Source: JADGGM01 sp035277485
GTDB lineage: Bacteria; Gemmatimonadota; Gemmatimonadetes; Gemmatimonadales; Gemmatimonadaceae
NCBI GenBank assembly: GCA_035277485.1
Contig: DATEKK010000134.1
Coordinates: 5,304-69,303, forward strand
Length of the DNA: 64,000 bases
Direction of reading: 5' to 3'
The notes under the pieces are model-generated. The model was not told the DNA's origin and searched no databases. It saw only the letters and a program-made list of their open reading frames with translations. Position numbers and translations under genes: made by a program. This document shows positions 44,041-52,812 of the stretch, piece after piece (within the stretch, counting starts at the first letter, position 1; each line of letters opens with the position of its first letter).

Positions 44041-45474
44041 GTGGAACCCAACGTGACCATCAGTCCGCGTGTCGTCGCGATGTCTGCCGCGATCGCCCTC
44101 GTCGCACCATCAGTCGTACCCGCACAGCAGGCGGCCGCGCCGGACACGAGCGCGGGCACCGTCGTCTCCGGCGACGTCTACGACAGCGTCGATGTCGCCC
44201 CCATTGGCGACGCGATGGTCCAGATGGTTTCTCAGTCGAACGCGGCGGTGTCGTTCACGAGCACGAGTGATTCGGTCGGGCACTATCGAATCGCGCACGT
44301 TCCGCCCGGGAAATACATCCTCGGCTTTCTCGACGAGACGTTGTCGGAGCTCGGGCTGAGCGTGGTGGAGCGCATCGTGGAAGTCGGATCTGCCCCCGTG
44401 GACAACGTGCGGCTGGCCACGCCCGGCTCCGAGGCAATGCACGACAGGATCTGCGGACGCGCGGCGGACGGTGACTCCAGCGGCGTGATGGTTGGCTTCG
44501 TGCGCGACGCGGCGTCGGGTACGCCGCTCGGGATGTCGACGGTGGTGGCGGTCTGGAACCGGATCGCGATCGACCAGCGCGGCGTGCACAACGATCGGCA
44601 CCAAGTACCCGCGAAGACCGCGCCCTCGGGTTGGTTCGCGGTCTGCGGACTCCCGTCGGATCGTGCGCTCGAAACGCGCGCCGAGCTCGGTTCGCGCGCC
44701 ACGGGATTCATTGAGGTGAGGCTGCCGCGCCGTGGGGTGCTGGTGCGCGACTTCGACCTCGGCTCCGACACCGTGCTGGCCGCGAACCACGAGAAGGGCG
44801 CGTCTCCGTTAGGCGAATCCCTGCGTCACGGAACGGCGCAACTAATCGGCACCGTGGCGGATTCCACCGGACGGCTATTGGCCGGCGCACACGTGACGCT
44901 GTGGGGATCTTCCACCGCCATTACGACCACCGACGGACGATTCTTCCTGGATTCCCTGCCGTCGGGCACGGGCACGCTCGAGTCCCAGTATCTCGGCTTC
45001 GAACCGGTGCGCGTCGTGGTCGACCTCGCACCCGGTCGCACCGATACGGTGCGGATCACAATGAAAAAGTCGGTGCACGTCCTGGCCGCCGTGAAGGTCG
45101 AAGGGAAATTGGGCCTCGAGCGCTACCAGGAGTTCAACGACCGACGAAAGACCGGCGTGGGCCACTATTACACCGCCGACGACATCGCCAAGACGAGACC
45201 AGTGCTGCTCACCGACTTCTTCTACACGGTGTCGGGCGTCCGCGTGCAGCCGGTGTCCGGCGCTGACTACGAATTGTTCTCCACCCAGGGTGGCGGCATT
45301 AGCGACATGTGCAGTCCCGCGATCTGGGTGAACGGTGTGCGACTGCGCGAGGGTGGACTCAATGAGGTGGTCCGCCCCGAGGACGTGACCGGCATCGAGG
45401 TCTACGATGCGTCGACCGCGCCGCAACAGTATCGCATCGGCGAGTGCGGGGTCGTGCTCATCTGGACCAAGTGA
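44041..45474 (+). CDS. Carboxypeptidase-regulatory-like / plug-domain protein
   Basis: A 477-residue exported protein with signal to PAQQ. It contains one partial and two fuller carboxypeptidase-regulatory-like beta-sandwich units (GDVYDSVDVAPIGDAMVQM, IGTVADSTGRLLAGAHVTLWG). The C-terminal part has DIAKTRPVLLTDFFYTVSGVRV, IWVNGVRLREGGLNEVVRPEDVTGIEVYDASTAP, which resembles a TonB-receptor plug. No barrel follows, so it is a plug-like surface protein. The start is GTG at 44041; an ATG 13 codons in is a possible alternative. The preceding 376 bases (43665-44040) hold only small hairpins (43871-43886) and a GTTTGCAAAC palindrome (43906-43915). Confidence 0.7.
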   Translation: MEPNVTISPRVVAMSAAIALVAPSVVPAQQAAAPDTSAGTVVSGDVYDSVDVAPIGDAMVQMVSQSNAAVSFTSTSDSVGHYRIAHVPPGKYILGFLDETLSELGLSVVERIVEVGSAPVDNVRLATPGSEAMHDRICGRAADGDSSGVMVGFVRDAASGTPLGMSTVVAVWNRIAIDQRGVHNDRHQVPAKTAPSGWFAVCGLPSDRALETRAELGSRATGFIEVRLPRRGVLVRDFDLGSDTVLAANHEKGASPLGESLRHGTAQLIGTVADSTGRLLAGAHVTLWGSSTAITTTDGRFFLDSLPSGTGTLESQYLGFEPVRVVVDLAPGRTDTVRITMKKSVHVLAAVKVEGKLGLERYQEFNDRRKTGVGHYYTADDIAKTRPVLLTDFFYTVSGVRVQPVSGADYELFSTQGGGISDMCSPAIWVNGVRLREGGLNEVVRPEDVTGIEVYDASTAPQQYRIGECGVVLIWTK

Positions 45475-45492
45475 ATCTTGCCTAACTGTGCG

Positions 45493-46044
45493 TCAGGCGC
45501 CGAGCCGGAAGCCTGCGACATAGAGCAGGGTGAGGGCCGTCTTCGCATCGACGATCGCGCTGTCGCGCACCATCTCGAGCGCCCGCGACAGCGGCATCAC
45601 GAGATTCTCGACGAATTCGTCTGCCTCCGGACGCGCCGCGCCGCGCGAGAGACCGGACGCCATGAAGGCATGGATTCGCTCGTCGGTGAAGCCCGGCGTC
45701 GTGTAGAAGGTGTAGACGTGATCCAACCGCTCCGCGGTGCAGCCCGCTTCCTCGAGCAGCTCGCGCCGCGCGCACGACTCGGGTGACTCGCCCGGCTCCA
45801 ACCGGCCGGCTGGACACTCGATCACGAAGCCTTCCGCGGCGTAGCGATACTGGCGGATGAGCAGGATCTGTGGGTCGTCGCCCGCCGGATCGCTCAGGAA
45901 CGGCAGCACGAGACTCGCGCCCGGATGCCGCACCATCTCGAGCTCGCCCGTCGACCCGTCGGGAAAGCGGACTGTGTCGAGATCGAGGTTGATGATGCGG
46001 CCCGTGTACTGCCGCGTCGAAGACACCCGGCCGGGATCAGCCAT
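45493..46044 (-). CDS. NUDIX hydrolase, ADP-ribose pyrophosphatase type
   Basis: A 183-residue enzyme with a complete Nudix box, GRLEPGESPESCARRELLEEAG, hydrolysing nucleoside diphosphate-linked compounds. The N-terminal TRQYTGRIINLDLDTVRFPDG and the QYRYAAEGFVIECPAG segment match ADP-ribose pyrophosphatases (NudF group). It ends 18 bases from the convergent plug-protein stop. Confidence 0.87.
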   Translation of the reverse strand: MADPGRVSSTRQYTGRIINLDLDTVRFPDGSTGELEMVRHPGASLVLPFLSDPAGDDPQILLIRQYRYAAEGFVIECPAGRLEPGESPESCARRELLEEAGCTAERLDHVYTFYTTPGFTDERIHAFMASGLSRGAARPEADEFVENLVMPLSRALEMVRDSAIVDAKTALTLLYVAGFRLGA

Positions 46045-46047
46045 GCG

Positions 46048-47454
46048 TTAGTCGGCAGGGATCTCGACGCCGTCGGCGCCGTACTCGAACAGCGGGCCGA
46101 GCGCCATCGCCGCGACCGGCGCTTTGATCTCCGACGCGTCGCCCACCACGACCACCTGCAGCGCGTCGGGATGCAGGTACCGATCCGCCGCGCGGTGCAC
46201 GTCCGCGATGCTCACCCCGCGCACGGCATCGCGATACGTGTCGAAATAGTCGACCGGCAGATCGTACGCGGCGAGCGCGGCGAGCGCGCGCGCGATGGCA
46301 TGGGTCGTTTCGTACTTGATGGGAAACACGCCGCCCAGGTAGCTGGTGGCCAGCGACAACTCGTCGGCCGATATCGGCGCCGAGCGAATGCGATCGATCT
46401 CGGAGAGCACCTCGCGCGCGGCGTCAGCGGTGACGTCGCTTTCGACGGCCGTCGATACGACGAACGGCCCCGCGCCCCGGCGCCAGGCGAAACCTGAAAA
46501 CGCCGCGTAGGTGTAGGCGTGCTCCTCGCGCAGGTTGAGATTGATGCGCGACGAAAACAGCCCGCCTAACACAGCGTTCATCACCATCACGGGGAAATAG
46601 TCCGGATGCGTGCGCGGCAATCCGATGTGTCCGATGCGCAGCTCCGACTGCGGCGCGTCCGGTTTGCGCACCAGGTGCACCGCCCGGGTTGTACGCGCCG
46701 GCGCCTCCTCTGGCGGCGCGCTGCGCGGCGCCGTTCCCTCCCAGGCGCCTAACGTGCGACGCGCGAGCTCGAGGCCGTCGTCCACGCTCAGATCGCCCAC
46801 GAGCACGAGCGTCGATCCGCGCGGCCGATAGCGATCCAAGTAGAATCGGCGCACGTCGTCGCGCGTGACGGTCGACACGGTATCCGAGCCGCCTTCCTCC
46901 GGACGCGCGTAGCGCGAGACGGGATCGTACACGAAGCGCGCGAACATCTCGTCGGCCAGACCGCGCGGCTCCGTGCGCATCTGCAGCAGGTCCGCCAGGC
47001 GCTCGGCGCGCAGCCGCGCGATGTCGCGCTCGGGGAACGACGGCTCCAGCACCAGCTCGCCCAGGAGCGCGAGGGCCGGCTCGAGATGCGCGCGCAGCAC
47101 GGTCATGCCGGCATTCGCCGTATCCCAATCGGCGCCGGCGAACACGCCCGCGCCTAACCGCTCGAATTGCTCGGTGAGCGCGTTGCCGTCGCGGCGCATC
47201 GTCCCCTCGAGCAGGCCGCGCGCAGTGAGATTCGCCACGCCATCCTGGGCCCCGGGCTCCGCCGACGCACCCGCGTCCACGAGCAGCAGCGCCGTCACCA
47301 CCGGCAGCATGCGCACCGGCGCGACGATGACGCGCAGCCCGTTGTCGAGCGTCGCAATCTCGAAGCGGGGAAACCGGTACGGTTTGGGCGGCGCAGCGGC
47401 CGGACGAGCGGGCGCCACGCGCGCGCCGCCTAACGCAGTCGGCGCGCCGCTCAC
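46048..47454 (-). CDS. M16 peptidase homologue, non-catalytic partner
   Basis: A 468-residue M16-family protein that aligns with the zinc peptidase fold (ATLDNGLRVIVAPVRMLPVVTALLLVDAGAS). The HxxEH metal motif is replaced by NLTARGLLEGT. Later it keeps the RPRGSTLVLVGDL and LGGLFSSRINLNLREEHAYTY blocks, including the Arg-Tyr pair of the partner subunit. It is coupled by a four-base overlap to the catalytic partner, as in heterodimeric M16 peptidases. Confidence 0.88.
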   Translation of the reverse strand: MSGAPTALGGARVAPARPAAAPPKPYRFPRFEIATLDNGLRVIVAPVRMLPVVTALLLVDAGASAEPGAQDGVANLTARGLLEGTMRRDGNALTEQFERLGAGVFAGADWDTANAGMTVLRAHLEPALALLGELVLEPSFPERDIARLRAERLADLLQMRTEPRGLADEMFARFVYDPVSRYARPEEGGSDTVSTVTRDDVRRFYLDRYRPRGSTLVLVGDLSVDDGLELARRTLGAWEGTAPRSAPPEEAPARTTRAVHLVRKPDAPQSELRIGHIGLPRTHPDYFPVMVMNAVLGGLFSSRINLNLREEHAYTYAAFSGFAWRRGAGPFVVSTAVESDVTADAAREVLSEIDRIRSAPISADELSLATSYLGGVFPIKYETTHAIARALAALAAYDLPVDYFDTYRDAVRGVSIADVHRAADRYLHPDALQVVVVGDASEIKAPVAAMALGPLFEYGADGVEIPAD

Positions 47455-48770
47455 CGCGCCGCTCCGGTGGCGGCTTCGGTCTCGTCCGGCTGGCCTTCGT
47501 CGCCGTCCTTCGGGACGAAGAGCAGGCTGGCCCGGTTGTCGTTGCCCAACCGCTCGCGCGCGAACGCGTTCACGCGCTCCACCGTCACCGCGCCATACCG
47601 GTCGGTCTGCTCGTTGAGCAGGCTCGGATCGTCGAACATCGCCGCGAACATCGAGAGCTTGTCCGCCCGCTCGCCCGCCGATTGCAGCGACGTCACGAAC
47701 GCTGTCTCGATGAGGGCGACCGCGCGCTCCACCTCTGCGGCGGTCACGCCGCCCGCGCGCAACGCATCGACCTCGCGAGCCACCTCGGCCTCGAGCGCGT
47801 CGCTCGGCACTTCAGGGCGCGCGGTCGCATCGATCACCAAGAGATCGGCGCCTTGTGTGAGATCGAACGTGAATGCCGTTGCCTCACTCGCGATCTCGCG
47901 CTTGCGCACCAGCTCGCGCTGCAAGCGGCTCGCTTTCCCCATGCCGAGGATCGCGCCCAGCACGCTGCAGTCGTAGTACTCGTCCGTGCCGAACACCGGC
48001 GCGCGGAACGCCAGGAACAACCTCGGCACCATCACCATGTCGGGCACTACCTCGCGGCGCCACTCGCCGAACAACGGCGGCAGATGCATGTCGGGCAGCG
48101 GAGGAATCGGAACCTTCCCCCGCGGAATCACGCCGAAATATTGATCGACGAGGGCGCGCGCCTGTGGCGGCTCGAAATCACCGGCAATCGAGAGCACCGC
48201 GTTGTCCGGGCGGTAATACGTGGAAAAGAACGCCGCGATGTCCTCGAGGCTCGCGGCCGACAGATCCTCCATCGACCCAATGAGCGAGTGGTGGAACGGA
48301 TGACTTTCCGGATACGTGAGCGCCGGCAGCCGCTCGGACCACGTCCCATAGGGCTGGTTGTCCATGCTCCAGCGCCGCTCGTTCTTCACCACGTCGCGCT
48401 GCGTGTCGAGTTTGGTCTGCGTCATGGCCGGCAGTAGTGCACCCATCCGATCCGCCTCGAGCCATAACGCCAGCGCGAGCTCGTTCGACGGCACCGTCTC
48501 GTAGTAGTTCGTGCGGTCCAACCATGTCGACCCGTTCAATGTGCCGCCGGCGCGCTGGATCAACTCGAAATGCTCGTTGGCCGCGACGTGCTGCGAGCCT
48601 TGAAACAACATGTGTTCGAACAGGTGGGCGAATCCGGTTCGCCCCACGCGTTCATTGGCCGACCCGACGCGGTACCACAGGTTCACGGCGACGATTGGCG
48701 CCGTATGATCCTCCGACAGTGTGACGACGAGCCCGTTGGACAGGCGATAGCTCTCGATCGGAATGCGCAT
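47451..48770 (-). CDS. M16 zinc peptidase, catalytic subunit
   Basis: A 439-residue insulinase-family peptidase with the inverted zinc motif HLFEHM and the distal Glu in NERRWSMDNQPYG-like context. The N-terminus is YRLSNGLVVTLSEDHTAPIVAVNLWYRVGS. The ATG at 48770 begins MRIPIESYRLSNG; no signal peptide is seen, so it may be cytosolic or periplasmic through another route. It precedes the non-catalytic partner gene. Confidence 0.9.
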   Translation of the reverse strand: MRIPIESYRLSNGLVVTLSEDHTAPIVAVNLWYRVGSANERVGRTGFAHLFEHMLFQGSQHVAANEHFELIQRAGGTLNGSTWLDRTNYYETVPSNELALALWLEADRMGALLPAMTQTKLDTQRDVVKNERRWSMDNQPYGTWSERLPALTYPESHPFHHSLIGSMEDLSAASLEDIAAFFSTYYRPDNAVLSIAGDFEPPQARALVDQYFGVIPRGKVPIPPLPDMHLPPLFGEWRREVVPDMVMVPRLFLAFRAPVFGTDEYYDCSVLGAILGMGKASRLQRELVRKREIASEATAFTFDLTQGADLLVIDATARPEVPSDALEAEVAREVDALRAGGVTAAEVERAVALIETAFVTSLQSAGERADKLSMFAAMFDDPSLLNEQTDRYGAVTVERVNAFARERLGNDNRASLLFVPKDGDEGQPDETEAATGAAR

Positions 48771-48838
48771 ACGACGAAACTTGCACGGCGTGGTGGGGCG
48801 GGGAAACCCCGATCGTCCGCGCACGCACCCTCTCGTGC

Positions 48839-48867
48839 TTGACACAATCTTGAGGGTGCGTCATGTT
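48839..48867 (+). promoter_or_regulatory. Candidate promoter and leader hairpin of the H4MPT operon
   Basis: TTGACA (48839-48844) and CATGTT (48862-48867) are 17 bases apart. The -35 is perfect and the -10 weak. The resulting leader would be about 140 bases before fae and carries a perfect 8-bp hairpin (GAGGCGCG / CGCGCCTC, 48890-48914). Confidence 0.4.
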
Positions 48868-49011
48868 CACGATCCCCCGGTCCTCGCGTGAGGCGCGTCC
48901 ATGCGGCGCGCCTCGCGGCGTCGAATGGAGGGACGTGCGTGGCTCCGTCGCAATCGATACCACGCGGTCGCGTGTGCGTTCTACAACCACTTTGGTACGG
49001 AGGTGGGTCCC

Positions 49012-49524
49012 ATGGCAGCGGAATTCTTCATCGGCGAATCCCTGATCGGCGACGGGAACGAGGTGGCGCACATCGACCTCATCATCGGCTCCAAATCGGG
49101 ACACGCGGGACAGGCGTTCGTGAGCGCGCTGTCGAATAACAAGGACGGCTTCACCAGCCTCCTGGCTGTTGTCACGCCCAACCTCGCGGCGAAGCCCGAC
49201 ACGATCCTGTTCAACAAAGTCACCATCAAGGGCGCGAAGCAGGCGGTGCAGATGTTCGGTCCCGCACAGGCCGCGGTCGCCCGTGCCGTCGTCGACTCGG
49301 TGTCGTCCGGCGTCATCCCGCGCGACAAGGTCGATGACTACTGCATCCTGGTCGGTGTGTTCATCCACTGGGACGCGAAGGACGACAAGAAGATCTTCGA
49401 CTTCAACTACCGTGCGACCAAGCAGGCGCTCGAGCGCGCGCTCAAAGGTCAACCGCGCATCGACGATGTCATCGCCGGCGAGAAGACGGCCCGTCACCCG
49501 TTCGCGAGCGGCGCGGAAGGATAA
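49012..49524 (+). CDS. fae: Formaldehyde-activating enzyme
   Basis: A 170-residue enzyme condensing formaldehyde with tetrahydromethanopterin to methylene-H4MPT. Near-diagnostic sequence: GDGNEVAHIDLIIGSK with catalytic His, KVTIKGAKQAVQMFGPAQAAVARAVVDSV, and HWDAKDDKKIFDFNYRATKQAL. A GGAGGTGGG Shine-Dalgarno precedes the ATG; upstream frame extension is not supported. It is the first gene of the long H4MPT cluster and receives the formaldehyde that XoxF would make. Confidence 0.95.
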   Translation: MAAEFFIGESLIGDGNEVAHIDLIIGSKSGHAGQAFVSALSNNKDGFTSLLAVVTPNLAAKPDTILFNKVTIKGAKQAVQMFGPAQAAVARAVVDSVSSGVIPRDKVDDYCILVGVFIHWDAKDDKKIFDFNYRATKQALERALKGQPRIDDVIAGEKTARHPFASGAEG

Positions 49525-49594
49525 TTGCAGCGCTGGGCCGCGCACGCGCTCGAGGCGCGTATGCGGTCCACGGCGACGCCGAAAGGACACGACC

Positions 49595-49622
49595 ACACGG
49601 GGCGCTTCTCGGCGCCCCGTGT
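49595..49622 (+). other. Intergenic hairpin between fae and mtdB
   Basis: A perfect 11-bp stem (ACACGGGGCGC, 49595-49605, with 49612-49622) and 6-base loop in the 117-base gap. No T-run follows. It could protect fae mRNA or damp downstream expression, since fae is usually needed at far higher level than the rest. Confidence 0.6.
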
Positions 49623-49641
49623 TCATCGATGGGTGGCCGGG

Positions 49642-50511
49642 ATGAAAAAACTCCTGCTTCAGCTCGATTCGAATCGACTCCCCAGCGCGTTCGACGAAGT
49701 CGTCGCGCACGACGGCGGCGCCGACGCCATCATGCAGCGCGGCGGCGTCACGGAAAACGATGTCCGCGACCTCGTGTACGGGTGCATCTTCACGCGCGGA
49801 CCGAAGGATCTCCGCAACACCGCGATATTCATCGGTGGCAGCGACATGCCGGTGGGCGAGAAGTTGCTCGCGGCGGCGCAGAAGGCCGTCTTTGGCCCGT
49901 TTCGCGTCTCGATGATGTTGGACTCGAACGGTTCCAACACGACAGCCGTCGCCGCCGTCGTGAAAATCACGCGTGCCGTGCGCGACGTGCGGGACAAGAA
50001 AGTGCTCGTGACCGCCGGCACCGGGCCTGTGGGTCTGCGCGCAGCCGGCCTCTTGGCCAAGGCCGGCGCACACGTCACGATCACATCGCGTCGCGACGAG
50101 GAAGGCCAGCGCGCCCGCTCGAACATCCAGACGCGGTTCGGCGGCGACGTCGCCATGGTGTGCATGCGCAACGCGTCCGAGGCCGCGCACGTGCTCGACG
50201 CCGTGCGTCCCGAGATTCTGCTCAACGCCGGACCGGCCGGTGTGCTGCTGGTCCCGCGCGACGCGTGGTCCAGGCGCCAGGGTCTCGCGGTCGCGTGCGA
50301 CCTCAACGCCGTGCCTCCGTTAGGCATCGAGGGCATCGAGGTGAACGATGACGGCAAAGACAGGGACGGCGTGACCGCCTTCGGCGCGATCGGCGTCGGC
50401 GGGTTCAAGATGAAAGTCCACAAGGCGTGCATCGCGCGCCTGTTCGAGCGCAACGACGCCATCCTCGACGCCGAATCCATCGCCGAGCTCGCGCAGGGCC
50501 TTGAGGCCTAA
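49642..50511 (+). CDS. mtdB: Methylene-tetrahydromethanopterin dehydrogenase
   Basis: A 289-residue NAD(P)-dependent dehydrogenase oxidising methylene-H4MPT to methenyl-H4MPT. The nucleotide-binding loop is TAGTGPVGLRAAGLLAKAGAHVTITSRR; the Arg pair after strand 2 suggests NADP acceptance. The N-terminal LLQLDSNRLPSAFDEVVAHDGGAD and GPFRVSMMLDSNGSNTTAVAA are MtdB/MtdA family blocks. MtdB, not MtdA, is inferred from the H4MPT gene context. The start at 49642 is chosen over an unsupported longer frame from 49525. Confidence 0.92.
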   Translation: MKKLLLQLDSNRLPSAFDEVVAHDGGADAIMQRGGVTENDVRDLVYGCIFTRGPKDLRNTAIFIGGSDMPVGEKLLAAAQKAVFGPFRVSMMLDSNGSNTTAVAAVVKITRAVRDVRDKKVLVTAGTGPVGLRAAGLLAKAGAHVTITSRRDEEGQRARSNIQTRFGGDVAMVCMRNASEAAHVLDAVRPEILLNAGPAGVLLVPRDAWSRRQGLAVACDLNAVPPLGIEGIEVNDDGKDRDGVTAFGAIGVGGFKMKVHKACIARLFERNDAILDAESIAELAQGLEA

Positions 50512-50537
50512 CGCGACCGACGCCGGATCGCGCCCAC

Positions 50538-51614
50538 ATGCCCCGCACGCTCGGCATCGATCCCGGCACGGTCACCATCGATCTGTGCGGGCTCGACGAC
50601 GGCGCGGTCTTTGTCGATCGATCGCTGCCCACCGCGCAGGCGCTCGCCGACGTCCCGGCCTTCATCGCGATCCTCCGCGACGCGCGCGCCGCACTCATCG
50701 CCGGTCCGTCCGGCTACGGCCTGCCGCTCACGCCTGTCGAGCGCGCGGGCGACACCGATCTCCGTCTCGCGTACCTCGCGGCGACGGATGACCATGGCGG
50801 CATCGGCGGCCTGCGCGTGCTCGCGCGCGCGATGCGCGACGCCCAGTTGCCGGTGCTGTTCACGCCGGGCGTCATCCACCTCACGTCTGTGCCCGCGGCG
50901 CGCAAGATCAATCGCGTGGACATGGGCACGGCCGACAAAGTCTGCGCCGCCGCGCTCGGCGTGCACGACCAGGCGCGACGCCGCGGCTGTCCGTACACCG
51001 ACGTGTCGTTCGTGCTGCTCGAGTTAGGCGGCGCGTTCTCGGCCGCCATCGCCGTGCGCGACGGCCGCATCATCGACGGAATGGGCGGCACCGCCGGACC
51101 GATGGGCGTGCGCGCGGCCGGCGCGCTCGATGGCGAGGTCGCCTTCCTTGCCGGCACCGTCACCAAGGACACGCTCTTCGGCGGCGGCGCCGCGAGCGTG
51201 ATCGGCCTGACGCAGAACGCGGTGGAGCGCGTCGCCGCGCCGGCCACCGAGCGCGAGCGCATGGCGCACGACGCGCTGATCGAGAGCGCCGCGAAGGCCG
51301 TTGCGGCGCTGTGCACCGTTGTCCCACAGCCGTTCGAGATCCTGCTCTCTGGCCGCCTAACGCACGCCGGCGCGATCGCGCGCGAGCTCCGGCTCGCGCT
51401 CAGCCCGCTCGCGCCGGTTCGGCGGCTCGAGGGATTCGCGCGCATCGCGAAGGAAGCGGCGCAAGGCGCCGCGCTCATCGCCGACGGTCTCGCCGGCGGC
51501 CCCAATGAATCCCTCGTCAACACGCTCGGCCTGCGCGAGGCCGCCGGCACCGTGCTCGACCACCTCTTCGTGATCACTCCCGATGCCGCGCGCCACCGCC
51601 TCGGCATCGACTGA
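50538..51614 (+). CDS. DUF1464 family protein (ASKHA kinase-like)
   Basis: A 358-residue protein. MPRTLGIDPGTVTIDLCGLDDG is the phosphate-1 motif of acetate/butyrate-kinase-like folds, and FVLLELGGAFSAAIAVRDGRIIDGMGGTAGPMG is a second. DUF1464 proteins are mostly described from archaea and from H4MPT gene neighbourhoods. No reaction is proven. A role in methanofuran or H4MPT synthesis is inferred from position between mtdB and the ATP-grasp gene, whose start it overlaps by about 30 bases. Confidence 0.75.
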   Translation: MPRTLGIDPGTVTIDLCGLDDGAVFVDRSLPTAQALADVPAFIAILRDARAALIAGPSGYGLPLTPVERAGDTDLRLAYLAATDDHGGIGGLRVLARAMRDAQLPVLFTPGVIHLTSVPAARKINRVDMGTADKVCAAALGVHDQARRRGCPYTDVSFVLLELGGAFSAAIAVRDGRIIDGMGGTAGPMGVRAAGALDGEVAFLAGTVTKDTLFGGGAASVIGLTQNAVERVAAPATERERMAHDALIESAAKAVAALCTVVPQPFEILLSGRLTHAGAIARELRLALSPLAPVRRLEGFARIAKEAAQGAALIADGLAGGPNESLVNTLGLREAAGTVLDHLFVITPDAARHRLGID

Positions 51615-52812
51615 CACGGCTCGCGCGCTCAGGCGAGGGCCGCCAGCGGAGCGCGTCGTCGTTGCCGGCTTTTCGACGCGCGCACTGGTCGAATCGGCGG
51701 TACGAGCAGGCTATCACGTGGCCTCGGTCGACGCGTTCGCGGATCTCGACAACCGCGCGGAACCGGCACTCGCCCTGCTCGGCTCGGGACCCGGCCTCGG
51801 CCGGTACGATCCGTTAGGCATTGCCCGCGCCGCAGCCGCCGTGCCCGCTGCAGGAGTCGCGTACGTCGCCAGCTTCGAGAACCATCCCGACGCCGTGCAC
51901 CTGCTCGCACGCGGCCGGCGGCTCCTCGGCAATCCGCCAAGCGTGCTCACTCAGGCGCGTGCGCCTTTGGTGGTAGCGAGCATACTGCGCGCGCATGGCT
52001 TTGCGGCGCCTGAGCTACGCCTTCGCAGCGGTCACGGAGTCCGCCGCACGGCGTGGTTGGCGAAACCGTTCGCCTCAGGCGGCGGCCACGGCATAACGCG
52101 CTGGCGGCATGGCGACACGTTGCACCGAACGCATTTCCTGCAACAACGCATCGCTGGGCAACCCGGCTCGCTGGTCTTCGCCGCCGACGGCACGTGCGCC
52201 GTCCCGTTCGCCTTCAGCCGGCAGCTCGTGGGTGAGCCGGAATTCGGGGCGTCGGGTTTCGGTTACTGCGGCAGCATTCTGGTCCCCGCCAAGTCGGCAA
52301 CGTTCTCGAGCGACGACGCGTTGTTCGACACCGCCTGCGCCATCGCCGACACTCTCACGCGCGAGCTGCAACTGGTGGGAGTCAACGGAATCGACTTCAT
52401 TGCTCGCAACGGCACGCCGTACGTGACCGAGGTGAACCCGCGGTACACTGCCTCGATGGAACTCGCCGAACGAGCGTTCGAATACTCGGTTTTTGGGGCG
52501 CACGTGAGCGGATGCGACGGCGTCGTGCCGAGCTTCGATCTCGCTTCCGCTCGCCGCGATTCTGCCGCCGAGGCGTTCGGCAAGGCGATAGTGTTCGCGA
52601 AGCGGACGGTTGTGGTCGGCGACACGCGCGCATGGCTAGACGATCCTTCGGTGCGTGACGTGCCGCATCCCGGTGAGCGGATTCCACGCGGCAGCCCCGT
52701 CTGTACGATATTCGCACACGGGTCCACCGACGCCGCCTGCCACGCCGCGCTTGTGCGACGCGCGCGAAAGCTGTATCACGAAATCGGGGGCAGCGGGAGA
52801 AGAAGCGCATGA
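51583..52812 (+). CDS. ATP-grasp enzyme of the H4MPT cluster
   Basis: A 409-residue ATP-grasp protein. Nucleotide binding: WLAKPFASGGGHGITRWRHG. Metal ligands: LVGVNGIDFIARNGTPYVTEVNPRYTASME. It likely forms an amide or similar bond in cofactor synthesis; related genes are conserved in methylotroph H4MPT clusters. The first 20 codons overlap the DUF1464 gene in another frame, so a start slightly downstream is possible. Its end overlaps fhcB by four bases. Confidence 0.75.
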   Translation: MPRATASASTDTARALRRGPPAERVVVAGFSTRALVESAVRAGYHVASVDAFADLDNRAEPALALLGSGPGLGRYDPLGIARAAAAVPAAGVAYVASFENHPDAVHLLARGRRLLGNPPSVLTQARAPLVVASILRAHGFAAPELRLRSGHGVRRTAWLAKPFASGGGHGITRWRHGDTLHRTHFLQQRIAGQPGSLVFAADGTCAVPFAFSRQLVGEPEFGASGFGYCGSILVPAKSATFSSDDALFDTACAIADTLTRELQLVGVNGIDFIARNGTPYVTEVNPRYTASMELAERAFEYSVFGAHVSGCDGVVPSFDLASARRDSAAEAFGKAIVFAKRTVVVGDTRAWLDDPSVRDVPHPGERIPRGSPVCTIFAHGSTDAACHAALVRRARKLYHEIGGSGRRSA

